64,000 nt of DNA from Ophiobolus disseminans (GCA_010093685.1 MU006238.1:438129-502128), one strand, 5' to 3'; positions 23,732 to 35,282 are shown, counted from the stretch's first letter. Notes: a model not told the origin generated them from the sequence alone. A program made the numbers and translations.

Positions 23732-26607
23732 ATGACATTCGAGATTGATGAGGTAGATCTCGAACGAGGACATCAGTTGCAGGACTTGGGAACCACACCA
23801 AATGTAAGTAGTCCTGATACTATCACACTGTAGAACTAGAGATCGTGATTGCTGATAATCAAGGTCCAGTATCATCCGCTTCAATACCACCCCACTAGCG
23901 AACAGGAAGAGGCTACTCAACACCTCCTAAATGACTCGCTCATTCCTTCTAATGATTACTCACGACATGAAAATGGGACTCCATCATCAGTGTATAGTCT
24001 TACAGAGACTTACAGTCCTGTACATCCTCCAACAACCGCGGCACCGGCCTATACCAATTTCGAACAGAACAGAGGTTGTGACGCTGGTAGCTACGTACAA
24101 TCCGAAGACGACTGGGTCCAGAGGCAACAGAATCTACCCAGCGTGCCTGTTGGTATGGGCGTGAAGCGCTCCAAGACACGCAAAGTAAAGTTGATCCAAG
24201 GTTCTGTCCTTAGCATCGACTATCCTGTCCCCAGCGCAGTCCAAAACGCTATCGAACCTCGCTATCGTAATGCAGAGGGCGCATACGAAGAGGAATTTAC
24301 CCAAATGCGGTATACTGCAGCAACTGTTGATCCAGACGAGTTTACACTATCCAATGGGTACAACCTACGCCCGAGAATGTACAATCGCCACACGGAGCTA
24401 CTCATCGCAGTCACGTACTACAATGAGGATAAGGGCCTGCTTGCTAGGACGCTTCATGGAACCATGAAAAACATTCGGGATATTGCCAATCTGAAGAAGT
24501 CAAAGTTCTGGGATGTCGGCGGTCCCGCTTGGCAGAAGATTGTTGTCTGTCTCGTATTCGATGGCATCGACAACGTCGATCAAGAAGTATTCGACGTTCT
24601 TGCAACCGTCGGAATATATCAAGATGGAGTGCTGAAAAAAGACGTGAATGGAAAGCCTACAGTCGCGCATATCTTCGAATACACAAGTCAGATCTCTGTC
24701 ACTCCTGATCAGCAGCTCGTTCGACCTGCCAATGATGGAGACGCTGCAAATCTGCCGCCCGTGCAATTCATCTTCTGTCTCAAACAAAACAACAGCAAAA
24801 AGATCAACTCTCATCGATGGCTCTTCAACGCCTTCGGCCGAATGTTGAGCCCGGAGGTTGCGATCCTTATCGACGCAGGTACCAAGCCAGGACCACGCTC
24901 TCTTCTAGCGCTGTGGGAAGCCTTCTATAACGACAAGGACCTTGGAGGCGCATGCGGCGAGATCCATGCCATGTTGGAAGGCGGCAAGGTGTTGCTGAAC
25001 CCGCTCGTCGCAATCCAGAATTTCGAATACAAGATTTCCAATGTTCTTGACAAGCCTCTAGAAAGCTCGTTCGGCTATGTCAGTGTGCTTCCAGGCGCGT
25101 TTTCAGCGTATCGCTTTCGGGCTATAATGGGCCGTCCATTAGAACAGTACTTTCATGGTGATCACACGCTATCGAAGAAGCTCAGCAAGAAAGGCATCGA
25201 CGGTATGAATATCTTCAAGAAGAACATGTTCTTGGCAGAAGACCGCATCTTGTGCTTCGAGTTAGTGGCGAAAGCCGGATCAAAGTGGCATGTCTTACCC
25301 AGTCTTTGTACAAGATATGTATCTAACTTCGCATCTTCACAGGCATCTCTCATACGTCAAGGCGTCGAAAGGCGAGACCGACGTCCCAAACTCAGCAGCT
25401 GAGTTTATTGGCCAGCGTCGGCGATGGCTCAACGGATCCTTCGCTGCATCACTCTACGCCATCATGCATTTTGGCCGACTTTATGGTTCGGGACATGGCA
25501 TCATCCGTCTCTTTTTCCTTCACATCCAGCTGGTCTATAACATCGCTCAGGTCATCTTCACTTGGTTCTCTCTCGCATCGTACTACCTTACCACCGTCGT
25601 CATCATGACTCTCGTCGGTACACCCGAGCCTTTGCTTGATTACCATGGTTGGCCATTTGGCGATAAGGTAACACCAATATTCAACCACATCATCGGGTAC
25701 ATCTACGTGGCCTTCCTCATCTTGCAATTTATCCTTGCGCTAGGGAACAGACCGAAAGGATCTCGGCATAGCTACATGGCCTCGTTCGTTGTCTTCGGCC
25801 TCATTCAAGGGTACATCCTCGTCCTGACCACTTATCTCGTCTACCGCGCCTTCAGCTCGAAGCCAATTGCTGATCAAATTTCCTTTGATTCGGGCATGGC
25901 ATTCTTCGACAGCTTCTTCGGCGGCAGCACGGGCGTTGCAGGGTTGATCCTTCTCGCACTAATAACCATCTACGGCTTGAACTTTGTCGCTTCCTTCATC
26001 TATCTCGACCCTTGGCACATGTTCCATTCGTTTCCACAGTACCTGTTCCTCATGTCGACTTACATCAATATACTGATGGTGTATGCGTTTAACAACTGGC
26101 ATGACGTTTCCTGGGGCACGAAAGGCTCTGATAAAGGCGACTCATTGCCGTCTGCAAACGTTATCAAGGGCACGGGCGATGTCATGATCGAGGAAGTGGA
26201 GCAGGAGCAAGAAGATATCGACAGTCGCTTCGAGAAAGTTGTTCATAGAGCACTTGCACCGATGGCAAAGACGGGTGACGATAAGCCGGCGAGGAAAGAT
26301 ACCGATGATTCGTATCGGTCGTTCCGCACTGGCTTGGTCTACTCGTGGCTGCTGTCGAACCTCGTGCTTTGTGTCGTAGTCACGAGCGACGACTTTGCTA
26401 CTGTCGGCGTTGGTGTAAGTACTAGTGGAGCTTTGAACGTAATGTACTCTCACTAACATGTCTCACTAGGAAGCTTCCCAGACCCGTACTCCGATATACT
26501 TCCGCATTCTATTGTACGCTACTGCGATTCTTTCCATTATCAGGTTCGTTGGCTTTTTGTGGTTTATCGGACGGACTAGTGTTATTTGCTGCATCGCTAA
26601 GAGGTAG
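23732..26607 (+). CDS. Class III chitin synthase
   Basis: Exons 23732-23803, 23864-25287, 25343-26414 and 26470-26607 give 901 residues. After a disordered N-terminus of about 180 residues comes the type-1 chitin synthase domain: RHTELLIAVTYYNEDKGLLA, LIDAGTKPGPRSL, NFEYKISNVLDKPLESSFGY, the catalytic EDRIL (about 483-487) and QRRRW (523-527). Several C-terminal membrane helices and a terminal CCIAKR follow. The wording around FIGQRRRWLNGSFAAS and LILQFILALGNRPKGS fits class III (filamentous-fungus CHS-1/chsB type). Family knowledge: the enzyme polymerises UDP-GlcNAc to chitin at hyphal tips and septa and extrudes it through the plasma membrane. The intron between exons 2 and 3 has no usable GT donor that keeps the conserved KWHLSYVK block; a GC donor at 25288 does. 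Confidence 0.95.
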
Positions 26608-27502
26608 TTGTGGACTTGCAAAGTGGTGGAAGGGTTGGATACCTAGTCTCTACTTACTATCCATTGATTGTCTTGAGCGATCCTAAATCACAGTCACTCT
26701 GCAGTGGAAGCGATGACGTTACAGACCTAGACCCGTGTGCGCAAAGCACGGCAATTCATCTAGTCATCGCAATCTTACTGCGGAACACCTTTTTGGCATG
26801 TCTGAGGCCCAAAAGGCCATGATTAACCTAAGGCGGAAAAGATCGAAGTAGGAAAACACGGGTTGATACCAGATGTGGTGGGGTTTGGAGATTATGATCG
26901 CTCTGGGCAGCATGAATCTATCAGATCCACATGTTCACCCAGACATTAGGAAGACCTTAGAAGCTGTGGTAAAGCAGCTTCAGGGTGAAGGGATCAATGC
27001 TATGTTGCTAGTATTTAGCGTACGTTTCATTGAGCCGCAACGGTGTTGAGGTGCAGAGTTCCAATCTAGCGGCGCGCGGCTTCTGATCGCCACTGATGCA
27101 TGTGGCTTGCCGTCGCTAGTGCGTGTATGACGTAAAGGGCGATTGCGGCCCTACGCGTCTTTCTTGTTGTATGAAAGCGAATACCCTGCAAGGTTACCCT
27201 TCCCTTTGCAACCCATGAATCTCTATTCCTCAATACCTGCGCATATCTGACGCTTACCCTTGAACGTCAATATGTCGACCAGAGGTGTGGTCTACAAAGA
27301 CCTACTGCCAATCCCGGACACGGATCCTACTGAACATGAGGGGAAGTCCACTACAGTAGTAGGTCAAAAGTTTCTTCCGGACTAGGATTTTCCCACCCAT
27401 CCTCACCAAAACAGAGTAATTATCAAGATAATACTAATTTCTTAACCACCAACCCAAATAAGCTGAAATCTAAATTATTATATCGCAGTTGCTTTAAGTA
27501 TA
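26608..27502. other. Intergenic region before the transposon
   Basis: These 895 bases include the 3' UTR of the chitin synthase gene. A stop-free plus-strand stretch of about 40 codons near 26880-27015 reads like protein (HPDIRKTLEAVVKQL) but has no start or continuation and may be a gene relic. Nothing else is supported. Confidence 0.4.
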
Positions 27503-27527
27503 ACGTAAACCCCCATCACCCGAGCCA
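27503..27527 (+). repeat. Left terminal inverted repeat of the pogo-type element
   Basis: 25 bases match the right end in inverted orientation with two transitions, and a TA lies directly outside. Confidence 0.85.
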
Positions 27528-28515
27528 TTTTCTGCCAAGACCACAACTATTACCATCAACACGTTATGCCACAACAACAAGATGCGCAATTAGCTGAACA
27601 AGAAGGCAGAATTAATATTGCCCTTCTTGCTTTCCAATCACATGAATTTAAAAGCCTCCGAAGCGCTGCTCAGGCATTCAATGTACCACTCGCAACCTTA
27701 AGTGCTAGGCACAGAGGTAGACTCTATATATCAACGATAGACGCAACGCACGGCATAGACTCACGCGCACCGAAGAGCAAACGATCGTTCGATATATCCT
27801 CGACCTAGATTCGCGAGGATTCGCCCCCCGGCTGTGCGAGGTGGCAGATATGGCTGATAAACTACTAGGCGTGCGAGGTGGTGAGCCTGTAGGCAGGCAC
27901 TGGGCTGAGCGCTTCGTAACGCGTTTAGGCGAGCTTAAGATGGCCTTCAATCGAGCCAAAGATAGACAGAGGATACTGCAGGAGAATCCAGAGACAATTG
28001 GCGCGTGGTTTAAGCTGGTAGAGGACACAAAAGCCAAGTACGGCATACAAGACCACAATGTGCACAACTTTGACAAGACTGGCTTCTAGATGGGTGTTAT
28101 TGGCTCAATGAAGGTTGTCACAAGCGCAGAGAGACGTACTCAACCTGCGCTTGTTCAGCCAGGTGATCGCGAGTGGGTAACAGTTATCCAGAGTGTCTGT
28201 GCTGCTGGGTCTTTTACCCCACCTTTTATCATCTATAAAGGACGCGTCCACCTCTCTGCCTGGTACAAGGAGGCAGATATACCGCGCAATTGGAAGCTCT
28301 CAGTCTCTGAGAACGGCTGGACAAATAACGCGCTTGGTCTAGAGTGGTTGAAGCACTTTGACGCGCATACAAAGGCGCGTAAGGTAGGGGCGTACAGGCT
28401 GCTTATTTTAGATGGTTATGAGAGCCACCTCAACCAGGATTGTAAGGACTACTGCCTTGAAAACATGATCCTTACCCTCTGCATGCCACCTCACTTATCG
28501 CACATCCTCCAGCCT

Positions 28516-29047
28516 GTTATCAACGGTGTTCTCCTATACTTCTCTGAGGTCCTGGCTTGTCCGGTCTCACACGAGTTCGGGTGTTCCAGGCTCTTAGCCT
28601 TAGGTAGGCGGAAGGATGACAAGGAGGTGTGGCGCTGATGGTAGGGCTTCTGTGAGTTNNNNNNNNNNNNNNNNNNNNNNNNNNNNNNNNNNNNNNNNNN
28701 NNNNNNNNNNNNNNNNNNNNNNNNNNNNNNNNNNNNNNNNNNNNNNNNNNNNNNNNNNNNNNNNNNNNNNNNNNNNNNNNNNNNNNNNNNNNNNNNNNNN
28801 NNNNNNNNNNNNNNNNNNNNNNNNNNNNNNNNNNNNNNNNNNNNNNNNNNNNNNNNNNNNNNNNNNNNNNNNNNNNNNNNNNNNNNNNNNNNNNNNNNNN
28901 NNNNNNNNNNNNNNNNNNNNNNNGCTAAGCGCGGGGCATCCTGTGTCATTCTTTCCCGGGCCCTGTGGCTTACCTGCGGCTGATTCCTTATTACTGTCAT
29001 TGCCTGGACGCGAGTACATCTGCTGTGAGGTGTCCGTAACACAGCTA
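28516..29047. mobile_element. Nested insertion in the transposase gene, spanning the assembly gap
   Basis: Transposase reading stops after HILQP (to 28515) and resumes with LDVVCF at about 29048. The ~530 bases between, including all 265 N, do not belong to the transposase frame. The boundaries are approximate; no clear terminal repeats or target duplication could be read. It may be a MITE or other short element. Confidence 0.6.
28659..28923. other. Assembly gap (265 N)
   Basis: An unbroken run of N. Any open frame crossing it is meaningless. Confidence 1.
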
Positions 29048-29843
29048 CTTGATGTGGTCTGCTTCTTGCCGTTAAAGCGCAAGTACTCTCAGCGCGTACG
29101 AGACTTGGCACATAAGCGCGTCTTCCACATCAACAAAGAAGGCTTCCTCCCCGCCTTCAAAGACGCGTTTTTTGACGTGTTTACAACAGAGAACTGTTGC
29201 AAGGTCTTTGAGGCATTAGGACTTGTTCCTCTCAACGCGCAGGTTGTGTTAGATGGCCTTGAAGTGCGGCTGCGTACCCTACCAGAACCCCTCCTCCCAG
29301 AGACGCCGTGGCAGTCAAAGACTCCAAGTAATACCCATGAGTTTGGATCTCAGTCGAAGCTCATACGCAAGTCTTTTACTAAGTCACCTGTTACAGCTAG
29401 TAGCAGCTTCTCTCAGCTTGTAAAAGGTGCTCAGCACATGCTACATCAAGCTGTACTTCTAGCTGCTTGGAATACTGAGCTTGAAGAGCAATTAGCAGTA
29501 ATAACTAAGCGGAAATTGCGCAGACGTAAGCGGATTCAGCAAGGTGGTACTATAGAGTATGGTGAGGCAGCAGCTCAGGTAGCCGCTGAGGCCTCTGTAG
29601 CTGCTGAGTAGTCGAAGAAGGCTTGTGGTAGTAGTGATCAAGAAAGAGCCCAACCAGCTCTACGGCGCTGTAGAAACTGTGGAGGGACTAGACACAACGC
29701 GCAAACGTGCAAAAAAGATACAGAGGCATCTTCTAAATTAGATGCAAGCACAACGTACGCAGGCTCCTTGTTTAATAGTGTTGACATTGAAGAGTTGTAA
29801 CGTGAGTTGGTACTGCCAAGCTACTTTGGCTCGGGTGATGGGT

Positions 29844-29868
29844 TGGCTCGGGTGATAGGGGTCTACGT
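29844..29868 (-). repeat. Right terminal inverted repeat of the pogo-type element
   Basis: It pairs with the left repeat. Just inside it the block GGCTCGGGTGAT occurs a second time (29828-29839), so this end carries a subterminal duplication that the left end lacks. Confidence 0.85.
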
Positions 29869-29870
29869 TA

Positions 29871-30185
29871 GTATAAGATTGTCATATAACTATAGACAAA
29901 TCAATTTGTAAATTAATTAGCAGAGGTGTAAACTCAAAATCGGCGTTTTAAGCCCTGATTTTGCCGATTTCCCATACAGAATGGAGGAAAATCAAACTTC
30001 ATTCACTTTAAGCTACCATCGTTCATGCTAGCTATTTTGTATTACCTTAAAACTTATAGTTTAGATAGATCACATCTATATCTATATATAGTTTTAATTT
30101 CAAATCATTTGAGCATGTGTTTGTTGAGATAATAAAGTGTGAATATAGTATGTTTTGGTGAGAATTTGCTTAGCGGAAGAAACTT
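29871..30185. other. AT-rich intergenic stretch
   Basis: About 315 bases of AT-rich sequence between the transposon and the first gene relic. A small inverted pair AAATCGGC / GCCGATTT lies at about 29937-29970. No gene is seen. Confidence 0.45.
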
Positions 30186-31300
30186 TTGACGCGTGACTGT
30201 ACGCTACGAAATGCGCCTACAGAGAGCCATGCGCTAGCTCTAGATGCTGCTCACTCAGCCCCTCCAGAAGAGAAAGGCGCAGCGCAAATAGCCCACGGAG
30301 ATGAGGTTGTGGACCTGGGATGGAACGAGCCCAAAGAACTTGTCGCGAAGCCACTTGTTGGAGGTTTGGGTAACGAGGATTTATGGCTGTTGGTTCGCCG
30401 TTTCAACAATGTGAGAGCGACCTGTGAGTCTAACGCTACACTCTGATACTGATTGCGGGCAGCAAATGTACCATGTCAAGGAGATTCTAACAGCGCCTCC
30501 TGGAGGCTTGGACATGAACATTGCCGATGAGGAGGAATTTTCACCAGACAAGCTCTGTGCCAACATCGAACGCTTGTATATGACTATAGTAAGCACCTTG
30601 AGAGTAGCTTACGAACGTTTTTGATTTAACCGTGTGTAGGCATTGGTCTAATGGGATTTGGCAAACACATTGTTCGTATTCGCTCATGGAGGGAGACTCG
30701 CCGCACTGTATGGTTCTGCTCCGCGTACTTTGCTGCCTGATTTCTCGATGTGATCATGCCACTGATGGCGGTGACTCTGGTTACACTCATTGTGTATCCT
30801 CCGGCTCGGGAGACAATGTTCCTATCGGCACCTATCGCCCTCGTCAGCTCCAAGGGAGGTGTGCAGAAGCCGAAGTCTGGAACTTTGGGCAGTACGGACA
30901 GTGCTACAGGAGCACCTGAGAACCACAAGGGTGAGGCTGTTGAGCAAGAGGCCTCAAACTTCGTCAACGGTTTTGCGTCCATCGCGCTGTCAAGCGCGAC
31001 TGGCAAGCACCCCCAGGGAGAGCCTCCGGATGAAGACTCTCCTGATAGCAGTGTACCGGATCCTACCATACTCGCTATCAGCGCTGCAGATGCATAATAT
31101 CAGGCTTCTGGAGTCAAATCTGACAAACACCACGACAAGACCAAAGTCCCAATGGAGACAGCTCGTCTCGACAGTGACGGCAAGCGTCTCGGTAGAAACA
31201 AGGACTTGAGCCTGTACCTAACTCAGGGCATGGCAGAGACAGCCTGGGCGCATACCCTGGAGCTCTTTGACAGTATCTGCAAGCTGTACGATCACTGAAG
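30186..31300 (+). pseudogene. Relic of a conserved fungal integral membrane protein gene
   Basis: Exon-like segments read DLGWNEPKELVAKPLVGGLG and NEDLWLLVRRFNN, then GT..AG, then QMYHVKEILTAPPGGLDMNI and ADEEEFSPDKL, a second intron-like gap, then GLMGFGKHIVRIRSWRETRR and a hydrophobic run. A TGA at 30738-30740 sits in YFAA-stop-FLDVIMP, where a Trp codon is expected. The frame goes on through GVQKPKSGTLGSTDSATGAP to a TAA at 31095-31097 and then decays. The pattern matches a protein type seen in many filamentous fungi, but I cannot name its function. The first part of the gene is missing on the left. The stop by G-to-A change fits RIP. Confidence 0.6.
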
Positions 31301-31649
31301 CGAAGCTATCAATCGGAGCGTTGAAGAATTTACAACAGCTCATTTGGACGGTTGCTGTTGCCAGTGTACATTTCATTTTTAGACTCCTAGCACCATCCGT
31401 CCTGAATGAGATACACCGCTGAACTATGACTTCCCAGTGTGCAATTTTCCGCATCAGAATGCTCATTTCTTTCCGTGACTACGCTGCAGTTGCGAACAAG
31501 TGCTGCTGTAGATGAAGTAATTGACCTCTCCGAAGGGGTTTGCGAAGAGACCATCCAGGGTGAGCAGAAGCGTCTTACTCGCACGCTCCTGGCACAGACA
31601 ACCAGAAACCATGAGGAACCTGTTCATATATTGTGTAAAACTGTTATAA

Positions 31650-32104
31650 CAACTGCGAGCGTAAGCCTGTTTTGCGCAATATCAAAATCCGTACAGTCTT
31701 GGACTTCCACTAACCCTAAACATCTGCCTGTAGTGATAAAGCATCAATGCGAGGACCAGAGCTTTCCGCAATCAAAACATCCAACCTTGAGAACAACCCT
31801 CGCCTCTCGCCAAGGCGTCCCATACTACTTCCACGATCGTTACATCCATAACAACCTGAGAAGTCTCTTCGATAGAAACTCGAGGCTACAATAACGATCT
31901 TGCTACTGCCTTTCCAATATCTTCGCAGGCGATCCATTTCTGGTTCAAGGCCCTGAACGATAACTTCACAGCGCCATCGGAAAGGGCGCGGCCGGTACCG
32001 CAGGTGCGATCATATCCATGAAACCCAAAGTGATGATGTTGCCATTGGAAGGCTACCCTTGCTAGAATCGGCCCAATTCTTCTCAGCCGAATGTGGCCGA
32101 ACAC
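31650..32104 (-). pseudogene. Relic of an NmrA-like NAD(P)-binding family gene
   Basis: On the minus strand one frame reads FGFHGYDRTCGTGRALSDGA, then KLSFRALNQKWIACEDIGKA and VARSLL. It is cut by TAG (about 31887-31889) and continues PRVSIEETSQVVMDVTIVEV. A TGA follows where GWMFW is expected, then LRKALVLALMLYHYRQMF and another TGA. The IACEDIG..VARSLL block and the LVLAL..HYRQMF block resemble the C-terminal half of NmrA-like proteins. No N-terminal Rossmann GxxGxxG part is visible upstream, so the copy is truncated as well as stopped. Assignment is by pattern memory only. Confidence 0.45.
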
Positions 32105-32785
32105 TATATGGCCGAGCCTAGCGTGTATGCGGGCTGGCGAGGCTAGGGTGTCGCCATGGCACGTTAGTCGCAGTGCTCGCTACAGCTGGGTGCTGGCTAA
32201 ACGCCTTACCGTTCGCTGCAGAATAGCGACAGCATCTGAACCAACTTCGAACGAAATTCTTGATCGTGGTCGGTCTGCTCTTTCAATCGTCACTACCAAC
32301 GCAGAAACGTGTTGGGGTGTGGGAAGGTAAGTCGCGTCGCGCCTGCACATAGGTCCGCGCTTGTCCGCCCGCGCGCCGCGGTGTTTCGGTCTTCCTGGAC
32401 GCCCAGACCTTTCACCCTAAACAATCAGGCCTCACAGCTCCACCCTTCTCGCCGCAAGCACGAGCAAACTTCGACTGCGCGTCGCCCGGGTTGAGGAAAG
32501 GCTATGCTGCCAAGCAGTTTCTCTGCCGCGCGCTCGGCAGTATGGAGCCTGTGCTGTGCAACAGGCACCTCTACTTCAGCCCTACCGCGCTCTAAGGAAA
32601 TCGAAGCGACTTGCATCGAATTTTTAACGCCTGACACTTCCATATGGGACTTCGTATTTCCTTCCATTCGCCCCTACATCGATCCCTGACGTCTCGTCCC
32701 ACTGCCCGTAGCGTCCTCCACTGAGATAGTCGTAATCATAGCTCGGCTTTTTTGACGTCTTTGAGCCTTGTGAAGGCTTTACATC
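32105..32785. other. Upstream region of the Zn2Cys6 gene
   Basis: These 681 bases hold the promoter of the regulator gene. A stop-free piece near 32500-32580 reads AAKQFLCRALG-like in one frame and may be another gene fragment, but it cannot be supported. Confidence 0.4.
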
Positions 32786-35075
32786 ATGACGTCACCTGCA
32801 GTCGTAAGTTCTGAACAATCTCGACTATTGGACCCTTTCTGACGTTGAAAAGTGTGATACTTGCAGAGCGAGGAAGGTTGGTGCTGCTGGGAAGCTCCAA
32901 CAAACAGCGATTTGACCCATTCACCAGGTCAAATGTGATCGAGATGATCCGTGTGGGAATTGTGTTGATTCCAACATACAGTGCATTCGCATAGCGCCTA
33001 CAGGACGAAGCGCATCGAAGCGGAGAAGAGATGTCGAGGCAGCCGCAACTCCACAGAATGTCCACCGTTTCGGACTTCAAACAAATTTCACGCCATCACC
33101 GCCCAGGTCGACCAGTGTACCTCAATCACCCTCGATCACAGAGGCACATGACTTCATCAGACGTGAGATCACGTGTGGTAAGCCTATACCTGCCGATCGA
33201 CTGGCCGTGTTGAACTCAGCTATGTCATTTGTCACTCACCTCAGTCAAACAACAAAGCATGAAATCGTAGTCGGCACAAGAAGTACACGAGTTGCAAACA
33301 TCCTGGAAGACATCAGCGCCCCTTCCGTTGAGTTGCTATACTGGATGCTTCGTGGTAGGATAGCCCCATGCGTGACAATCTGGTACTGACATGGCATTAG
33401 AGCTCAAAGGTAGCAGCATTGGACCACACGTGTTGGATTACTTCAAGCACGTCTCACCCAAATCTTTGAAGACTATGGGCTTGGCTCTCATCAGTCGAAC
33501 AGGCGACGCCGAAACACTGTTGCTCTATTCGATATGTGTCAACTCAGCAATCTACAAGTTCATCAACACCGTCTTATCAGAAGGTGGCAGAGGCAGCATT
33601 GAAGATGGCATGCGTAATGAAGCGGCAAGATACCTCCAAAGTGTGCAGCTGGCTATGACACGTGTCCATCTACTTTCAGCTCCTTCATTGCTCTTTGTGC
33701 AGTCGCTGCTTTGTAGCGTAAGCGACCAAGACTTCGATGTTACTGCGATTGGGTTGCAATGGCTGACAATAAGCAGGCTTTTATCTCACAAGGACAGGGC
33801 GACTCGGTACATTGCTGGGCGTTCATTTCTGCCGCATGTAAGATCTGCGAAGATCTCAACCTCGAGACTCAGGTCAACGCATGTCAGACAGAGACGGAAG
33901 ACAACTTGGAGCTATACTACTGCTACGTATGGTGCCACATTTTGGACAAGAATTACTCGATGATGCTTGGACGAACGCGCTGCCTCCTCAACCACGAAGG
34001 TCTAGACTCGGTTTTCTCTTCGCCACTGAATAGATCGTTGTCAGCTCTGCTTTCAACCTATCTGCTATTTGTGCCTGTGCAGGCCATCTACATCCTGGAA
34101 CTACACCCCTTAAAGATCTCGAACAAGAAGGCGCTACTTTCGCGTGTCGAATACGTGGTGGCCGATCTCCTAGATCGCCTGAAACGCGTTCATGCGAGGA
34201 TCAACGAGGTATGAGTCCTCTTTTATGTACAAGGTGTCTTGTGTTAACAACAGATAGTTGCATGGTCCGTCGGAATCCTGGAGTGGCCTTCATATGGGCA
34301 CTGAATTGACCACGATACAATTCTCATACCACTCACTGCGTACCTCAATCCTGCGATCCAAGCAGATCTGTCTGCCAGCACAACCGTACGTCGACTACGA
34401 CTGCCTCGAGTCAGCTCGAATGGCCATGTCAACCTTACGCGGCATCCAAGAAGCCGCGTTGACGCTCACGGATATCCGATCGCATGTAGCTTATATACAT
34501 TGGTGAGCACACTCTCAGCTTTATCGCCTCTTAACAGTGAGCTGACGAGCTAATCCAGGACTGTACTCTACCACCCCCTGACTCCATTCTTCGTCCTGTT
34601 TTGCAACGTTGTGGCGACCTCGGATCCGAACGACTTTTATACACTCAAGCGCGTCAAAGATGAGCTTGAAGGTCTCGTCGAGCTCTCCACATCGATTGCG
34701 AAATTGCAGACGCTTTTCAAGTCTTTCATCGAGCTCTGTGAAGGCCTGGTGTCCGAGAAGCGACAGAAGGTCATTGAAGCCAACGTTGAACTAGAATTTC
34801 AGCCTTCCCAAGCCCAGCTAATGTCTCTTGCAACCTCGCAGTCGTCGAACTATGCTTCAGACGCTGCTGTGTTGGCCAGCACGAGCGATCCCTACAGTTT
34901 TACACAACCGATGTCTACCACGTTCGTTACACCTGCGACCGACTTCACCTTCACATCCGGCGGCACGCCCAGTGGCATGGATCCAGGATGGGGGCTGTTC
35001 GATGTTCAACCCACGCTGGACTGGCTCGACGCTGACTTCTCAATCTTCGACAGCAGACAATGCCAACAAGAGTGA
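32786..35075 (+). CDS. Zn2Cys6 fungal transcription factor
   Basis: Seven exons: 32786-32803, 32853-32876, 32928-33354, 33401-33717, 33777-34208, 34258-34502 and 34559-35075, all GT..AG, giving 659 residues. The zinc cluster is built from exons 1-3: Cys 7, 10, 17, 23, 26 and 33 (CX2CX6CX5CX2CX6C), followed by the basic linker SKRRR. The middle region (ISAACKICEDLNLETQ, ELYYCYVWCHILDKNYSMML) is the fungal-specific transcription factor domain. The C-terminus is acidic and aromatic-rich (WGLFDVQPTLDWLDADFSIF) and could activate transcription. No biosynthetic cluster lies next to it, so its targets are unknown. The zinc module sits almost at the N-terminus, and exon 2 is only 24 nt. Confidence 0.88.
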
Positions 35076-35282
35076 ATCTGCATCTGAGAATTCCCAGAAA
35101 GTGCTCACATCTACGCATTGTCCAACCCGGAACCTGTTGTTGCTGGGAGCTTCGCCTTAGCCTAGATGGTGCCAAGTCATTATCAGACCCTCACTATCTC
35201 TGGAGATTCACAGCAATCGACCTAGAGGTACTAATGTGGAGTGCAGCATAGTATGACCTCAAATTGAACCGCAAGCCAAATT

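Larger units (their letters stand above)
27566..29800 (+). pseudogene. Decayed pogo-type transposase (DDE/DDD) gene
   Basis: Translation from the ATG at 27566 shows an N-terminal helix-turn-helix region (FKSLRSAAQAFNVPLATLSA), then a frameshift near 27722-27745. The frame resumes with RLTRTEEQTIVRYILDLDSRG and the CENP-B-like domain. The catalytic core follows: NFDKTGF, then TAG at 28087-28089 where CAG (Gln) is expected, then YRLLILDGYESHL. The HILQP motif should lead into LD but is cut by the nested insertion; the frame continues beyond it as LDVVCFLPLKRKYSQ. A second TAG (29609-29611) precedes a zinc knuckle CRNCGGTRHNAQTC. Both stops fit C-to-T change in a CAG codon, as RIP produces. The gene cannot make an active transposase. 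Confidence 0.88.
27503..29868 (+). mobile_element. Pogo/Fot-type Tc1-mariner DNA transposon, inactive copy
   Basis: The ends are inverted repeats: the left end reads ACGTAAACCCCCATCACC then CGAGCCA, and the right end on the other strand reads ACGTAGACCCCTATCACC then CGAGCCA (2 differences in 25). A TA dinucleotide lies just outside each end (27501-27502 and 29869-29870), as expected for the TA target duplication of this superfamily. Inside is one decayed transposase gene. The copy is about 2.37 kb including the 265-base gap; without the nested insertion (about 530 bases) it would be about 1.83 kb, in the size range of Fot1-like elements. Confidence 0.88.

Noticed and set aside
28600..29111. 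Open frames crossing the run of N
   Set aside because: They exist only because N cannot give stop codons.
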